Made by a program: the position numbers and the translations under genes. Shown here in pieces: positions 1 through 13,684 of a DNA stretch of 64,000 nucleotides. Numbering within the stretch: the first letter of the stretch is position 1; every line of letters starts with the position of its first letter. Location: contig OY728142.1 of assembly GCA_963277665.1 (NCBI GenBank), positions 13,220,001-13,284,000 of the forward strand, written 5' to 3'. Source of the DNA: Viscum album (lineage: Eukaryota > Streptophyta > Magnoliopsida > Santalales > Viscaceae). The notes beneath the pieces were generated by a model that worked only from the letters and a program-made list of their open reading frames with translations, made no database searches and was not told the origin of the DNA.

Positions 1-1927
1 GGTCATGTTTCAAATAAAATAAAATAAGAAACATGGAATCAAAACACATTCATGCAGGTATATAAAAAGAGGCAAAAAGACCAAAAACACTATCTCCAGA
101 TAGCATCACGATATATATCTTGGTCATGTGCTTCCCCACTCCCATGCTAAAATAAATCAATCATTTATAAGGGGGTTCTTACCCCTATCCCTAAATGAAT
201 CAACACAATCCACCCAAGCACCAATAGTAGCCCATATAGGGTGTGATATAAACTTAGTAAGCCACCACCAATAGAGTCTATATTAAATCCATCTTGTAAA
301 AATAAACTATAACCATGTATAGGAATAATAGGTAAGATGTAACATGAATAAGGGATATAAAAATACCATGATAACATGATATAAAAAGGGCATGCTATAA
401 CATATGAGCATAAATATATATACATATACATACACTCACACGAAAACACACAAACAAATTGTAAACATTATGTAACAACTATCTTAGTATACAATATATG
501 TGATAAGAGTAACAAAACTATGTGGGATAGGTCCTAAGCCATATAACTAGGGTCAACTATATATAGTGATGTAAAATTATATAGAATTCATAGTTTCCAT
601 AAACCCATCTTTGATCAATGATTCTATACTATAAATAATCTTATCTAGGGGTCGCAGGTCCATACCTCAATACCATAGTTGGTGCCATACGATGATTCCA
701 TAGGTCCCATATATTTCTAATAAGTTGGTGCCATATTGAAATTCATAGGTTCCATACCATGATAATCACAGGTGAAAAACCACAATAATTATGGGTTCCA
801 TACCTCAATAATAGTTTGGTTCCATTCCGAGATGTAACAATATCCATAATTTAATATAATGAAATATTAGGGCTATGTTAGTGTCCATAACCATTTAAAA
901 CCATGATTTTATCAATATTTTAATCACTTTAATAGAATTTAATAACATGGAAAAGGAGGAATGGCCATCTCCCACTAACTCATTTAATTTATATAGGATC
1001 TAAATAAAGTATAAAAAGATCACACACCCAAATGAGCGACTTTATAATAGAGTAGATATAGGAAAAACAACATGTGTGTCTTGGGTTAAGGTTAAAAACC
1101 TCCAACCCTGAGTAGGTCCTACAAGGGAGACCCATATTAGAAGTAATAATTAATTTAAAGATTATCATTTAATTTATAATCAATGACCGAAATTTTCATT
1201 ATGAGACACAATAGAAAAATTCAAATAGACAAAAAAACCACCACCTTAATGGGGTATAAGAGTAATCATCCAGTATCAGTCTTTCATTCAGTAAAAATCT
1301 AAAGAAAACCACAAAATAGACAAATTTCTTGAAAATAGGGCATATGATCTTACACAAAAATAAAACCGAATATGGATATTGAAAACAATTAAACAAGGTA
1401 CCAGAGTAAATCTCTTACTAATAAAGATCTAACATTATAGTCTATATTTTGAACAGAGTCCAGATAGATGAATAAGATCAAAGCCTAGGTTAGGCCATGG
1501 GAGAAACCCCTATAGTAGATGATTTGTGAGAGATAAAAGGGAGGAGAGAGGGTAAGGGAAAAAAATAAAAGTTTTTCCATTTAAAATAGACCCCAACATT
1601 TTCATGGTGTGTAAATACTTTACATATCATGTAATGATCATTTTTTTCACATTATGATAAAACCATTAACATCATTAATTTTCCTAGATAGACCATTACA
1701 TGTCATGTATTAAATAAGGACTGTGTATTTAAATAAACATCTTATATTTAATACATTCCATGAAATTATCCTTAATACAAACTCCATCCCTCTTGTACCT
1801 TCCCTTTAAAGAGAAACCAACCAGTATAATGTTATGATTTTTGGGTTTAATCCAAAATAGAACTACAAAAAATGTTTGAATGAATATTAAAGGAACCATA
1901 CCTCATTAGAAAAACCAACATATTACA
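1..1927 (-). repeat. Element D 3' LTR (partial)
   Basis: This matches 7,713-9,900 as a diverged direct repeat: for example the segment at 85-270, with 'ctatctccagatag' and 'ccccactcccatg', corresponds to 8,090-8,280. On the minus strand the LTR begins TGTAATATG at 1,927, directly after a purine tract, which fixes it as the 3' LTR. It holds no gene. Short ORFs here are not shared with the other LTR copy. Confidence 0.85.
640..840. repeat. Minisatellite in element D 3' LTR
   Basis: Degenerate tandem units of roughly 28-36 bp carry the core GGTTCCATACC followed by TCAATAATA-like sequence (for example near 700, 745, 785 and 820). The same block lies at the equivalent place in the other LTR (8,625-8,805), so it predates insertion. 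Confidence 0.6.
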
Positions 1928-1940
1928 ACCTTCACCCCTT
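1928..1940 (-). other. Polypurine tract of element D
   Basis: Minus strand AAGGGGTGAAGGT lies directly before the LTR start TGTAATATG. A purine run at this spot primes plus-strand DNA synthesis in LTR retroelements. Confidence 0.75.
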
Positions 1941-2099
1941 AAAAATAAATTTCCTCTATTTTCCATTTCAAGTGTGTTAAAGAAAAATCTAAGAAAAAAT
2001 CCATCTACAGAGCTTGTATATTGGACTCTTGATCCCAGTTCTCATACCATATGTGGTCATGCTAACATATCAGCCATACTAAAGGAAATAATTTTCTTC

Positions 2100-2320
2100 A
2101 GAGAGACTTCATGCTCTATTCCATAATAAGGATAGGATGGTCCTTAAAGTATGCATCTACATCTAAATCAACCTCATCAGTATGAAATATATGAGATGGA
2201 TCACGGTAGTACCGGCGAAGCTATGAGACATGGAAGACATCATGCATAACTTGATACCTCTAAGGTAAATAAAATTGATAGGCTACCATCCCAACTCTAT
2301 CCACAATCCTAGAAGGTATA
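2100..2320 (-). pseudogene. Element D integrase C-terminal region, decayed
   Basis: The minus strand reads HDVFHVS, a stop, LRRYYRDPSHIF, then an acidic stretch and DHPILIME before a stop near 2,117. This matches the gypsy segment after the integrase core, usually 'V(H/Q)NVFHVSMLRKY.PDPSHV...' followed by 'LSYEEQPVQIL'. The equivalent segment in array B is at 51,815-52,150. Stops lie inside the conserved block. From 1,945 to 2,100 a very weak chromodomain-like trace may exist but cannot be asserted. Confidence 0.75.
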
Positions 2321-2799
2321 AAGAATAGATTTGAAATATTCCCCTTATGTATTATCCTTCGATTCCCTAGTCTAGTCAAAACAAGTTAGAATACCTGATC
2401 CCACCTCAAACTCTAATATTCAATGACGATGATTAATGTATGAATTCTTCCTAGACTGAGCTATAATGATTTTCATCGTGAACAAATGAACCTGATATAA
2501 AGTCTCATAAACAATAAGAGGTCCATGTAAGGCTGCCTCACCTTCTTCTAACAAGTACAAGGGTGAACAAAACAATCTTTTATATAAGGCCTCATAGGAA
2601 ACAATATATTTATTCTTCTAAAATCTGTTATTGTAGGTGAAATTAATAATATGTATATGTCTCTCTGAAGAACCTCTGAAATCAAGGACACATTCTTAGA
2701 GAATGTCCTCAAATAACTATAGCATTATTTTTTACTGAATTTCAATCTTAGAGTGAAAGTTAGTGCTCAAAAGCACCTGAGTACCCAAAGATTTATGTA

Positions 2800-3150
2800 A
2801 CAGCTTCAATAATCTTGAAGTGAAAAAATCATCCCTTTTTGAAATGATAGAATGAGGAACTCATGTAAAAATATAATCTCACAAAAATATAGTCTTCCAA
2901 GCTCATCCCCTGAGAAGGTCTCTCTAATAAGTAAAAATTGTTTGACCTTTGTGAGCCTCTCAACGATCAAATAAACTCCCTCATTACCTCTATGGGATCT
3001 CAGTAGGCCCATCAAAAAATCCATAGTTATGTATACCCATTTCCACTCAGAAATAGAAAAATAATATAGAATCTCTATTGGCTGATTTTTTTCCTTCACC
3101 TTTTGACAGGTGAAACACTAAAAAAAAATATTCACCCTTTTTATACCAGG
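2800..3150 (-). pseudogene. Element D integrase: zinc-binding end and catalytic core, decayed
   Basis: The minus strand shows CFTCQKVK, the end of the HHCC zinc-binding domain, near 3,090-3,115. Then comes EWKWVYITMDFLMGL, which carries the first catalytic Asp at 'TMDF', then a block like '[12 protein letters not shown]' (here LIVERLTKVKQF) and RETFSGDELGRLYF. An open stretch of 97 codons (2,806-3,099) covers the first half of the core. The second Asp region is degraded. Integrase joins element cDNA to host DNA. Unlike array B, this relic keeps the first catalytic Asp. The stretch 2,320-2,800 continues the integrase with many stops. Confidence 0.85.
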
Positions 3151-3539
3151 CCACCAATATTGGTGATAGAGATCCTGACACATATTCATAATCCCATGGT
3201 TTAATTCTAAAGTAGAATCATGTGAATATTGCATTAATTCCTCCCAGATGTCTTTAGAAACCCATAAGCATCCATGGATGTAGAAGATCTCATCCTCATC
3301 AATGATTTATCCTGGTAGTAGATCCTTACCAAAAAAACACTCTCTTTTAGGACTAAGCCCTCGTGATCTGATAAATGCCTCATCTTCACTCTCTCCAAAA
3401 GAAAAGAGGTAACTAATAATGATATGATTATATCCTATCCAAGAAATTATAGAACCTCCAAGTTTATCTTAAAAAATATTTATTTAAAATCCCAATCACT
3501 ATTGTCCTCCATAACTACCTGTGTCTAATTTCTTCATCT

Positions 3540-3880
3540 TAGATAATCCACTACAATATTTCCATTCATAGGTGTATAGGAAAGATCAATGTCAAAATAT
3601 TTTAGGTATTCAACCCACCTCTTTTCCGAGATATAAGCCACACTGTGTGAAAATATACCTAAGGCTTTTTTAGTCTATAAACACTAAATAATTCTCTCCC
3701 AATAGGTAATGCCTCTAACTATGAAAATAATTAAATAAAACTTCCATCTAAAGATCATTTGTTGGTTAATTAAACTCACGAGGCATCAACTTCCAAGACC
3801 CATATGAAATAACTCTATCATCATTAATCAGAACTAATCCTATACCAATACTTGATGCATCACAAAAGACTATAAAACTT
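3540..3880 (-). pseudogene. Element D RNase H, decayed
   Basis: The minus strand reads VFCDASSIGIGLVLI at about 3,825-3,870, where the Asp of CDAS is a catalytic metal ligand. It is followed by DDRVISYGSWKLMPRE. Near 3,640-3,690 it reads YLVFID, a stop, then KSLRYIFTQ, equivalent to the family's '[12 protein letters not shown]'. Several stops lie between the blocks. The domain degrades the RNA strand during reverse transcription. Confidence 0.82.
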
Positions 3881-4079
3881 CTTCCTAGATCAAGTAGAAT
3901 CATGATTGATGAGGATGTGAGTCTCTATTTTAGCTCTTGAAAGGCCATTTAAAAGTGTTCTAACCATAAAAATTTCTCACATTTCTTGGTTAATCCCATA
4001 AGAGGTGATGAAGGGCATGTAAATACCTATATAAAGTTCTTATAATAGTCATATTTCACCAAGAAACTATTTATGTTAA

Positions 4080-4640
4080 AAACTATCTTAGGATTTTTCT
4101 AATTGATTACAACTCTCGCTATTTCTAGGTTAACTAACACTCTTACATCTAAGATGATATTACCCCATAAGTAAACCTTATCGATCTAAAAAGTGTCTTT
4201 TTTGAAATTATCATATAACTCATTCTCTTTCAGTTTATTCAGAATGATTTGAAGATGTTTGAAATGTTTCTATCAAGTATGAGAATACACCAAGATGTCA
4301 TCTATGAATAATACCACAAATGAATCTAAAAATACGTGGAAAACCTGATTCATCATATCCATGAAGATGATTAGAACGTTCATGATATTGAACAACATAA
4401 CCATATACTCATAAAGACCATAAATGATAATAACATTGTATAATTTATTTACGAAGGACTAATATGTACTTGGTGATTTCTTGACCTCAAATCAATATTT
4501 GAGAAAACCTGAGCTGCTCGGAGCTGATAAAAGATAACATCTATATGAGGAAAAAGATACTAATTTTTCATAGTAAGCTGATTCATCTTTTTATAATCCA
4601 AAAAAATCATGATGTTTTCATCTCGATTCTTTAGAAAAAG
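4080..4640 (-). pseudogene. Element D reverse transcriptase, decayed
   Basis: On the minus strand an early motif 'DYKKMNQLTMKN' lies near 4,570-4,610 and matches the family's 'DYRELNKVTIKN'. Then come IDVIFYQLRAAQVFSNIDLRS (near 4,490-4,555) and the catalytic block SFVVLFIDDILVYS, with the Asp pair encoded at 4,297-4,302. Both catalytic Asp residues of the YxDD-type box survive (here FIDD), but stops interrupt the frame. From 3,880 to 4,080 the sequence continues as the degraded thumb/connection. Confidence 0.88.
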
Positions 4641-5279
4641 GAATAGTGAAACCCAAAGTGAAGTGTTAGGTCATATAAAACACTTAGCTTCTAAGTCATC
4701 TAGCTGTCTCTTGAGATCATGTAACTCTATAGTGGCAATCATGTATGGTATAATGGACACTAGTGAAACTCATATAACAATATCAATAGAGAACTCCACC
4801 TATCACTTATGTGGTAAACCTGAAAATTCATTAGGGAATTCATCCTTGAAATGATCTACCACTAGAGAAAAAATGGATTGACATATTCCTTGATCATCAA
4901 TATGTAGGCTGGAAAACTAGGCTATCACTCCACCTAGCCCATGATGATTTGGTTCATCTCTACCTTCATGGATATCCCATTTACCCTTGTAAATATAACT
5001 ACCACCCTTTTGTGATGTAAACGATACCTTATGGTGATAACAATCCACATAGTGATGATAATGAATCATTCAGTCTATCCTAAGGATGACATTAAATCCT
5101 ATAATCTTAAGGATGAAGAAGTTCCATAAAATGTGATAATCTCCTAACATAAGGGGGAACTCCCAAAATTATTGAACACTCTAAAATGCATACCCAAATA
5201 AGTTTCACATGTTATCAACCCACATAATTATTTAATTGCAAGCCTGTGACTTTCCACAATATCTAAAGAGATAAAATAA

Positions 5280-5345
5280 TTCAAATCCCCTGTATCAAAC
5301 AAAATAGATAACAAGTTAAATGCTACTAAAACCGTTCCTTGAACT
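5280..5345 (-). pseudogene. Element D aspartic protease active-site segment, decayed
   Basis: The minus strand reads IVQGTVLVAFNLLSILFDTGD, with the catalytic DTG triad at 5,288-5,296. The family pattern is a hydrophobic strand followed by 'LFDTGAT/SHSF'. It lies between gag and RT as expected. The stretch 4,640-5,280 should hold the rest of the protease and the RT N-terminus, but I could not read clear motifs there. Confidence 0.75.
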
Positions 5346-7698
5346 ATAGAAGGTATAAGACTCTAATCCCCCAGAATGTGTCACAATATTAAAACCTTTA
5401 TTGTTTCATGGCCCTAATATAGAACTATATTACTTGAGGATACCTTATCTAATGACATTATATAACTGGTGTTTGGCTTCTTTAATCATAGCCACCTCTT
5501 CAGTCTGATTTTATAGTAGCACTCCAGCTTCACACTTGTCCAGAAGATGACAATCCTACCCTAGGACCCAAAGTTTTTTTATGATATTATCTCACTAGAC
5601 AATGGAAAAAACATTATACAAAACGTCTATAAATGACCCATATTTTTACTGGATTGGAAATCAACGTGGTCCCTCTCTCAATAAATTTTCATGTTTATAT
5701 GTTTCCTACACCGATGAAAGACTATAAAATTGTCAGTACATGTACTATGTCTATTACTATTTTGACAAGAGGCCTGAAAGTTATGCTTCCTATCACCAGA
5801 TACTACACTAATGGGTATAAAAGAAAATCCAATTGTATATAAACTTCCATCTTCTCTCACATAATGTTTAGTAATAAGAGTTTGATTTACTATACCATAC
5901 ATGATTTTGAATCAATAAACATTTACCTGAGAATGAATAAGATAACTGATCCCATCCTCAAATTGTCTCACATTTTATGGATAATCAGTGGTATAGATAA
6001 TTGGAAAGTGAAGAAGATATATAAAAAGAGTTGAGTAATCCAAATAAAAAAAATATAAACCTATATAGGTTCATGAACTCTCTGGGGTGACCATCTCTCA
6101 CAGTCTTAGTGAAAATGTATGCACAAAATCTAGGTTAAAAATACCTCCAAATTAGTTCCTAGTACTGACCATCCTACTTCGGAATATCCCACCAACATTT
6201 AGTGAATCCTTGAAGAATATACATAGCAAGATTCACTATCCACTAAGGTGATGTATCAAGGTGATCGAAGATATATAATATAGTCTCAATCCATAACTCT
6301 TCTACCCAGGGGCCACCATACCTTGAAAAAGTAAGTGGATGTTGCTATTGAAACTCCTATGTTTACTCTTCCATAGAAGGGGTGGGTCATAGAACTCCTT
6401 TTATAGTCTTCACAATCCAAATAAATTCACCTCTAAATTTGGAATCATCCACTGCATTAGGAATTGGATGAGGTTCCACAAGTTGAACTACTGGAGGTAT
6501 CACTTATGGATCAGGGACCAACACCTCTAGAGAATAGTCATCACCACCCTACTAAAGCATGAATCGAGGGCGTCATGGCATCATATCTTTATAAATTCCA
6601 ATAAAATGCCTAAACTAGTAATTTAATAGAGTAATATTATAGATAAAAGAATTATAGAGATATAATCCTTCATATATAAAATTAACACCCCTCTTCAAAC
6701 TCAAATATCTTGGAATGGGTGATAGGAATGATCATTATGAACATGTGAGGCACTTTTTACTTCCCTCTACCAAGGCCAGGTCTGGTTCAATCTCTCAATT
6801 TCACTATAAGGGTCTTAGTATATGAATTTACAATTTCACGTTATAGTGGAAAATACAATTTAATTTTCAATTTGAATACCCATTTAATAGTGACCATATT
6901 TAAATTAAATATTTAACAATAATTTCACATAGACAATATAAAACTTATTCTAAAATGCCACTCCCAATTTATAAAAGTATATGCTTTATAAATTACAATT
7001 GGTAGTTTATATAACTAATTCCCAACATTTACATTCAAAATAATAATGTAACAGGAAATATAAGATTATTTAAATAAAGGAATAATCATTCTTAATCTAT
7101 ATAGGTACATGCACACTTTAGATGAAAAATGAAATCCCTATATTCAAAATCAACTAATGTTCATGTCTATATAACCTCAAACACATTACTTAAACATGAA
7201 ATATTTTATTAGATAATTCAACTTCATAAAATTATTCTAGAAAAAAACCAATTATGTTACTGTAAAAAAAACTAATAAAAAATTATTAAAACTACTTTTT
7301 AGTGAATAAACATTAGTTTCAAAACATATATATCACTCAAAGAACATGGAAAAAGTATCATACAGTCATGAAATGAAATCTAAATATCCTGACATAATGA
7401 AAGGAATATTAACCATATAAGGTGCTTATAATGATTCATTTTCCATGATTCCTTTCCATAATTGGTCAAGAAAAAAAACATAATCAAACATAATAATAAT
7501 AATATCACATATCATGCGTATCACCCAATAGTGGAATCAAATCAACTATAATAGGCATAATCAAGAACATCAAGTCCTATCCTAGTAAATTTGGATTTTT
7601 TTTCCACTGTGACTCCCAGACACTGGATCATTACTAAATTAAATCATTAGTTATAAGTCCTTCTACCAAACCAAAATATATAGGAAGAGAAAAGAAAA
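5346..7698 (-). pseudogene. Element D gag zone and leader, decayed beyond clear recognition
   Basis: By position this 2.35 kb between the primer-binding site and the protease should contain the leader and gag. Near 5,660-5,720 the minus strand has a Cys/His-rich trace (HRCRKHINM) that could be a ruined zinc knuckle. An open run of 74 codons at 5,678-5,902 covers it. No other gag motif is readable and stops are dense. The call rests on position more than on sequence. Confidence 0.45.
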
Positions 7699-7710
7699 CT
7701 TTAATACCAA
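7699..7710 (-). other. Primer-binding site of element D
   Basis: Minus strand TTGGTATTAAAG lies two bases after the 5' LTR end (TGTTACA). It is one or two changes from the plant initiator tRNA-Met site TGGTATCAGAG. Confidence 0.75.
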
Positions 7711-7712
7711 TT

Positions 7713-9900
7713 TGTAACATCCTCACCTAGGATCCAATAAATGGTTCCTCGAGCTATCGGGTCACATGGACTCTAGCATTCTTCTCCATATTTCAGAAGC
7801 TACTAACTAATAGTAATGGTCTATAGTGGTACATTGGGGACACTATATCCTCAAAATCAGATTATCACAATGGTATAATAAATTGACTACAATAGAAGCG
7901 TAATAAATGAAAACTAATTAACTAGTGGAAGTAAAATTTATAGATGATGTCAATAAGAAAGACATCAATAGAAATATCAGTATCATATACATAATTATGT
8001 AATTTCATGTATCTAATAGGAATTAATAGGCAACATGGCTTCGAAACACATACATACAACTGTATCAAAATAATAAAAAATACAAAAAATACTATCTCTA
8101 GATAGGATAATGAGCCATAGCTCAGTCCCATTATTCCCCACTCCCATGGTATAATAAATCAAGCATCGATAACTGGGAACTTTCCCCTATCCCTACCTGT
8201 ATCCATACAATCTTCCCAGGTAGCAACTACAACCTAGATGGTGTGTGAGATAAATTCAATAGTCCACCACCAATGACGTCCATAACAAATCCAATATGTG
8301 AGAGTAGACAATAAAAGTGTGCATATATAACAGGTAATATGTAAAGTGAATAATAGATATGAAAATACCATGAGTCCATAATATAATAAGAGAATGCTAT
8401 AAAATATGGGAATCAATATATAAAAAGTCTCAACAGTTGGTAATAACTATATCTACAAACATGACATGTGATAAGAATAATAGACCTATGGGGCTGGGTC
8501 CCAAGTCGTATAACTTGGGTGACCTATTTTTTGAGATATAAAAGTATAAAAATATAAAAGGTTCTATTCCTTAATACTTATAAATGGTTTCGTACCATAA
8601 ATAATCATACCAAGGGGTCAGAAGTCTATACCTTGATATCTTAGATGGTTCCATACCATGATACAATATGTACCATACCTTTCTATTAAGTCGGTTCCAT
8701 AATGAAATATAGAGGTTCCATAACTTGATAATCATAGGTTTCATACCACAATAATTTTTGGTTCCACACCTCAATAATAGGTCGTTTCTATACCGATATG
8801 TAACAACATCAAGCAAGTAATATAATAAAAGATGAGGGCTGTGTTAATGTCCATAACCATTTATAAGCATTATTTAATCAACCATTTAATCAATTTTAAT
8901 AGAATTTACTAACATGGATAAGGAGCCATGATCCTCTCCAACTAACTCATTTAATTTATACCGGCTCCCATTAAAGGATGGTGAGATCACACACCCAAAG
9001 GGGTGTTTTTAGCATAGGGAAGATATAGGAACATACTACATGAGTGTCCTAGGTTGTGGTTGAAATAATTTAACCATGAGTAGGTGCTAGAAGGATAACC
9101 CATATTAGAAGTAATGATTTTATTTAAACTTATCATTTAATTTAGAAGAAACAACTAGAAGTTTTCATGTGTGGAATAATAGAAAAAGTCAAAATTGATA
9201 AAAAAAACCTTTGGGAAAAGTTATATATGAACTAAGTTAAGGAGGTAGTGGCATAATCATCTAGTATCAACATTTGATCCATTTTATATCAGATTAAAAT
9301 GGAAAAATATACAAACAACCTGAAAATAGGATGCATGAACTTGCACTAATATAACCCCAAATTCAAGGAGATGAACCAATGAAATAATGCTATGGACTAA
9401 ATCTCCTACTAGTGGAAATCCAACATGATATATGGTGTCACAAACAGAGGTTGGATGAATGAATAAGATCAAATTCTAGGTTAGGACATGGGATAATCTC
9501 ATACGATGGAGGGTCTGTGTGAGAGAAAAGAGTGGGGAGGGAGTAAGTAAAAAAATAAAAGTATCGTTCCCCTTTCAAATAGACCCAAAACACTTACATT
9601 TATTGTAATGCTTAGGTTTTCACTTTCTGAGAGAAATCATTACATGTTATGAATTTTCTTGGATAGACCATTATATTTCACATATTGAATATATTCCATA
9701 TATATAAATAAATTCCATGCATTTAATATATTCTAGGAGTTTTTCCTATAGCCAAACTCTACCCCTCTTATACCTTTACTCAAAAGAAAAAATAACCATC
9801 CTAAAGGGGTAATTTCAATATTTAAGCTGAATGAGAACTATAATAGGGGTTTAACTAAAAATTAAAGAAACCATACCTCATAATAAAAACTAGTATCATA
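7713..9900 (-). repeat. Element D 5' LTR
   Basis: This is the partner of the LTR at 1-1,927. Its 3' edge at 7,713 is sharp (minus strand ...GATGTTACA, then the primer-binding site). Its 5' edge near 9,900 is inferred from alignment of 'ccatacctca' with 1,888-1,897 and is uncertain by a few bases. It contains no gene. Confidence 0.82.
8625..8805. repeat. Minisatellite in element D 5' LTR
   Basis: Tandem units of about 28-33 bp around GGTTCCATACC/GGTTTCATACC recur near 8,662, 8,692, 8,718, 8,747 and 8,778. The block is equivalent to 640-840. Confidence 0.6.
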
Positions 9901-11672
9901 TAGGTTATAGAGAAAATGATTTCACAATTATAATATTAGTAAAAGAAGAGGTATTAAAGATGATTAAATGTATTGAAAAATATCATTTTTATTAATTGAT
10001 TTATTAGTGAATAGTGGATAAGTCCATTCCAAATAAATAGAAATATGAAAAAGAGAATAATTGCATTATACCCAGAGGAAAAAAATCTTGAAGAGGCAAC
10101 ATAAATGGGTAGCATAAAAATTTACCTAAAAGCTAAAGCTAACAATACTAATTAATCATGGTTGACGGGAAACCCTCAACCTTTATTCTCTTTCTAAGGA
10201 GCATTGGTAATTCATTTTTATTCCCATATTACTTGATTATTTTTAAAAACATATAGGAAATTGAAGGATATTGATGAGGCTGTCACAATTGGATAACCAA
10301 AATAGTAGTTATTTGATTAGTTTTATAACATCCATATTAAAATAAAATAAGTAAACACCTTTAGGGGAGAGTAAAATTGAATAGGATCCAACAAAACATC
10401 ACATGTCATGAGACTCTAGAATTTCTGGACAACCTAACAAAAATGGAAGATATGGCATGCTAACCAAACTATTTTTCATATTTTTGGTTGTATCCAAAAT
10501 ATATATAAATGGGTAGTGTGGGTTGATGAAAAGAAAATATAAAGGGTGAGTTTTACATCATGTATTTGAAATTTTCTAATGGATTTTTTGAAGATAAGTG
10601 TAGGTCACAATTTCATGTTAAAAAATATGGTTATCCATTAGAGTGAATTAAGTTGAGTTAGTATCAGATTTATATAATTTCATCGATACATTCAATCAAC
10701 TTCGTTATTCACTCTTGTTTTTACACTAGGTAATCCCATGCAAACTTATATTTTACTAGCTTAAGGATCATTGCTGAGGATTCATGTGAATTCATCCTTG
10801 TATTATTTAGTGAATTAAATTTTGAGTGTGAATAAATGGAGGATAAGAGAATTTATTTTGAAAATCATGAGAAATATTGAAAATGGTATGAGTAAAGCAA
10901 CACCAATATTTACATATTTGTTTTTATTTTAAATAAGTTAGATAAGAAAAATGATCACATATATTTACATTAAAATAAAAGTTTGGTGGTATTGAAAACA
11001 ATCAAGGGGGGGGATTGAAGTGAATATGCATGAATTTTATTTTATATCAACAAGGAAGGTTAAAATGGTGTATAAGTGGATTTAAATATGTTTTTGAAAT
11101 GAGTGAATAGATGTGTGAGTTAATATAATCATAAATGGAAAATAAAAGCTGTGCTGGTTCTACTTGGAAGATCAATCTTGACTAGTCTATAGAACAACCC
11201 TTTAATTGTGATGATTCTTGGTGAGATGATCCATAATAAAAAAACAAGTATTGGTGGAGAAAGAATATCTAGAATAATTTGAATTGAGTTTTTGAGTATA
11301 TGAAAAAATATAGAGATTTAAGAGTTCATCTTGAAAAGTTAAAGTTATATTGAATATTTAAGGATCCATCCAAAAGATATGGGAAGTTACAACTACAATT
11401 TTTATAAGAAGTAAATATTTGAATATGGTTTTAGAGGTTAATTGAGATGACTAGGGACTTCCTGGGTTGAGTTGAATAAATTTTGTTATGATTTTAAGTA
11501 TAGAAAATAAAAACTTCTGTTGAAAATATACAAAGTTATTTTCATATAAGTCTTTCAAGATCTATGTAGAATTCATTTCTAGATTGAGTGTTGATGTTTT
11601 GAAAAAGGTGGGGAACATATGATTCATTATAGACTTTATATGATTTATTTTAAATTTTTATAGGAGTCATTA
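9901..11672. other. Unassigned AT-rich sequence between elements D and C
   Basis: I see no ORF of note, no LTR-like edge and no repeat of other parts of the window here. It includes a short G run at about 11,007. It may be genuine host intergenic DNA or older unrecognisable repeat. Confidence 0.5.
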
Positions 11673-12429
11673 TATAGAGACCCATATTTTCATATATAGA
11701 TATCACATATTAATGGATGAATATTCATTATATAACATAATGATCCACACTATAATCATATAGTTCTAGTGCCTTAAGAAACATGGGTACATAAAAAATG
11801 GTTAATAAAATATCTACATAATCTTCCTATAGTTAATTTTTAATTAGCACCCATATTGTAAATATCATATATGATATATTTCTTCATAACATGGTGAAAG
11901 GAAACATAATTAAGGGTGGTGGCAGATGCTCAGTAAGGGTAAAAAAGGAAGATATTGACATAACAATAGAATAAAGGTACGTGAATATGAGAATAAAATT
12001 TTAAAATCATACCATGAATTTCATATATCACAAAACTAAGTCATGTCATAAATATTATCTATCCATAATACTTGAATCACAAATAAATCAAAGGATATAA
12101 TCCACATGAGCATAACAAAAGAATAATGCATATATTTTTGGCATAAACATAAGGATAGAAAATCATTTAAATGGTAGTCAGGGGTCATTTTTGATATTAT
12201 CATAGTGGAATGGTTTCATTCCCCAAACCATTTTAGTAGTCAATTTTCCCTCGCAAGACTATCATAGTGGACAAAGTCCCTTACTAATCTGGGTTCACTC
12301 CACATTCCAGTCTTGTTTTTCTCATGTTATATCAGTCTTTAACAAATGAATTCGAGGGATTTAAATGTATGGTCCCACTCATAACATAATGAAAAACATA
12401 AAGATTTTTGTCACAAGATCATAAAGATT

Positions 12430-12580
12430 GATCATATCATAACCCATGAAATAGAAAGAGGTTTCATAAATATTTTATCATTGAATAACCCATGGAAAAG
12501 AAAAAGGATTCATAATTATTAAATAAATTCATCATAACATAGCCCATGGAAAATGAATGGGTCTTATGAAAATATTGTCA
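12430..12580. repeat. Three degenerate tandem units in element C LTR
   Basis: Three units of about 50-55 bp share the core 'ATAACCCATGGAAAA' followed by 'TTCATAA'. They lie in the same LTR portion as the minisatellite of LTR B. Confidence 0.5.
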
Positions 12581-13684
12581 TTATATGTATAAAACATACA
12601 TAGAAATAATAATAATGGTATCATTATATCCTATACCCATTAAATCATATGAAATATATGAGGTTATTGTCATTAATTAATATAAATACCATAAAAATAT
12701 CATTTAAACATTTTTAATAAAAATATACCTTGCATTTTGCAATCACTTTTTTTAAATATAAAAATTTCCCAAATATTTATAGAAAAATTTAAAAATAAAT
12801 AAATTTTGAAACAATTAAGTTATGATTCAAATCACTATACATTAATGAAGGTGGATAATATTGTACATGTCCTATAAGTTAAAAACATCCCTGTCACTCT
12901 TTTGTAAATAATGTTAAAACGTACCACCTTTGAAAAATGAAAAGAAGAATCATTATAAAATATTTTTTTATTAGTATGAAATGGATAAAAAGGAATTTAG
13001 ACAATATATTTAAAATAATAATAAAATTCTTAAATTTTTTTTAGAAAACATGGGCATGGAAGAGAAATAATTTTGGATCAAATAGAGAAATAAAGTCAGT
13101 TTTCCTTAAAATAATATTTTCAATATATTGAGTACTTAAGAGGAAAAAATTAACATAAAACATGATTCCAATATAAATAACCAGTGGAAATAAAACATTA
13201 AGGAGTTTCTTGATAGATATATCATGATATTTCATTATTAGAATCCTAATGATAAATGATCCTAATAAAAAAATGAGATTGTAACATAAAACACTTACCA
13301 CATTAATAAATTTTGAATCATAATAACATGAAATAAATTTTTTTTATGAATATATATCCCATTATTTTTATGATATGAATCATAAAATAAATTCATGGGT
13401 AGTCTATATACAACACACAAGAATCATGTAGTGAATATGACACGTGTCCCATGTAAAAAAAGTGAGATAAAAATAGCTTACCTCAAATATTGAAGTCTTC
13501 ATACATATTTTTACCTCCAGTATAATAATTATAGTTTTATTATAAATATATTATATAATATGAATAATATATATCATACCATATATGATTAACTTATAAC
13601 ATTTTATCACTTTCTTGTCAACAATTATTTATTAAAATAACTATTTCAGGTGATAACTGCTTTGTTTTTCATTAATGTATTGGT

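Larger units (their letters stand above)
1..9900 (-). mobile_element. Element D: old full-length Ty3/gypsy LTR retrotransposon (left end outside window)
   Basis: Two direct repeats (1-1,927 and 7,713-9,900) bound a 5.8 kb interior. Read on the minus strand the interior gives, in order, primer-binding site, gag zone, aspartic protease, reverse transcriptase, RNase H, integrase and polypurine tract. The PR-RT-RH-INT order is the Ty3/gypsy order. Every domain is broken by stops and frameshifts, so the element is long dead. The 3' LTR is the low-coordinate one and is cut by the window start; aligning the two LTRs suggests about 290 bp are missing. The 5' limit at 9,900 is approximate because the LTR edges have diverged. 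Confidence 0.88.

Noticed and set aside
1928..7712. Endogenous pararetrovirus (caulimovirid) in place of a retrotransposon
   Set aside because: An integrase, flanking LTRs and the PR-RT-RH-INT order are present, and no movement-protein or coat motif was seen.
9901..11672. A host gene between elements D and C
   Set aside because: No exon-like open frame, splice-flanked conserved stretch or recognisable protein was found.
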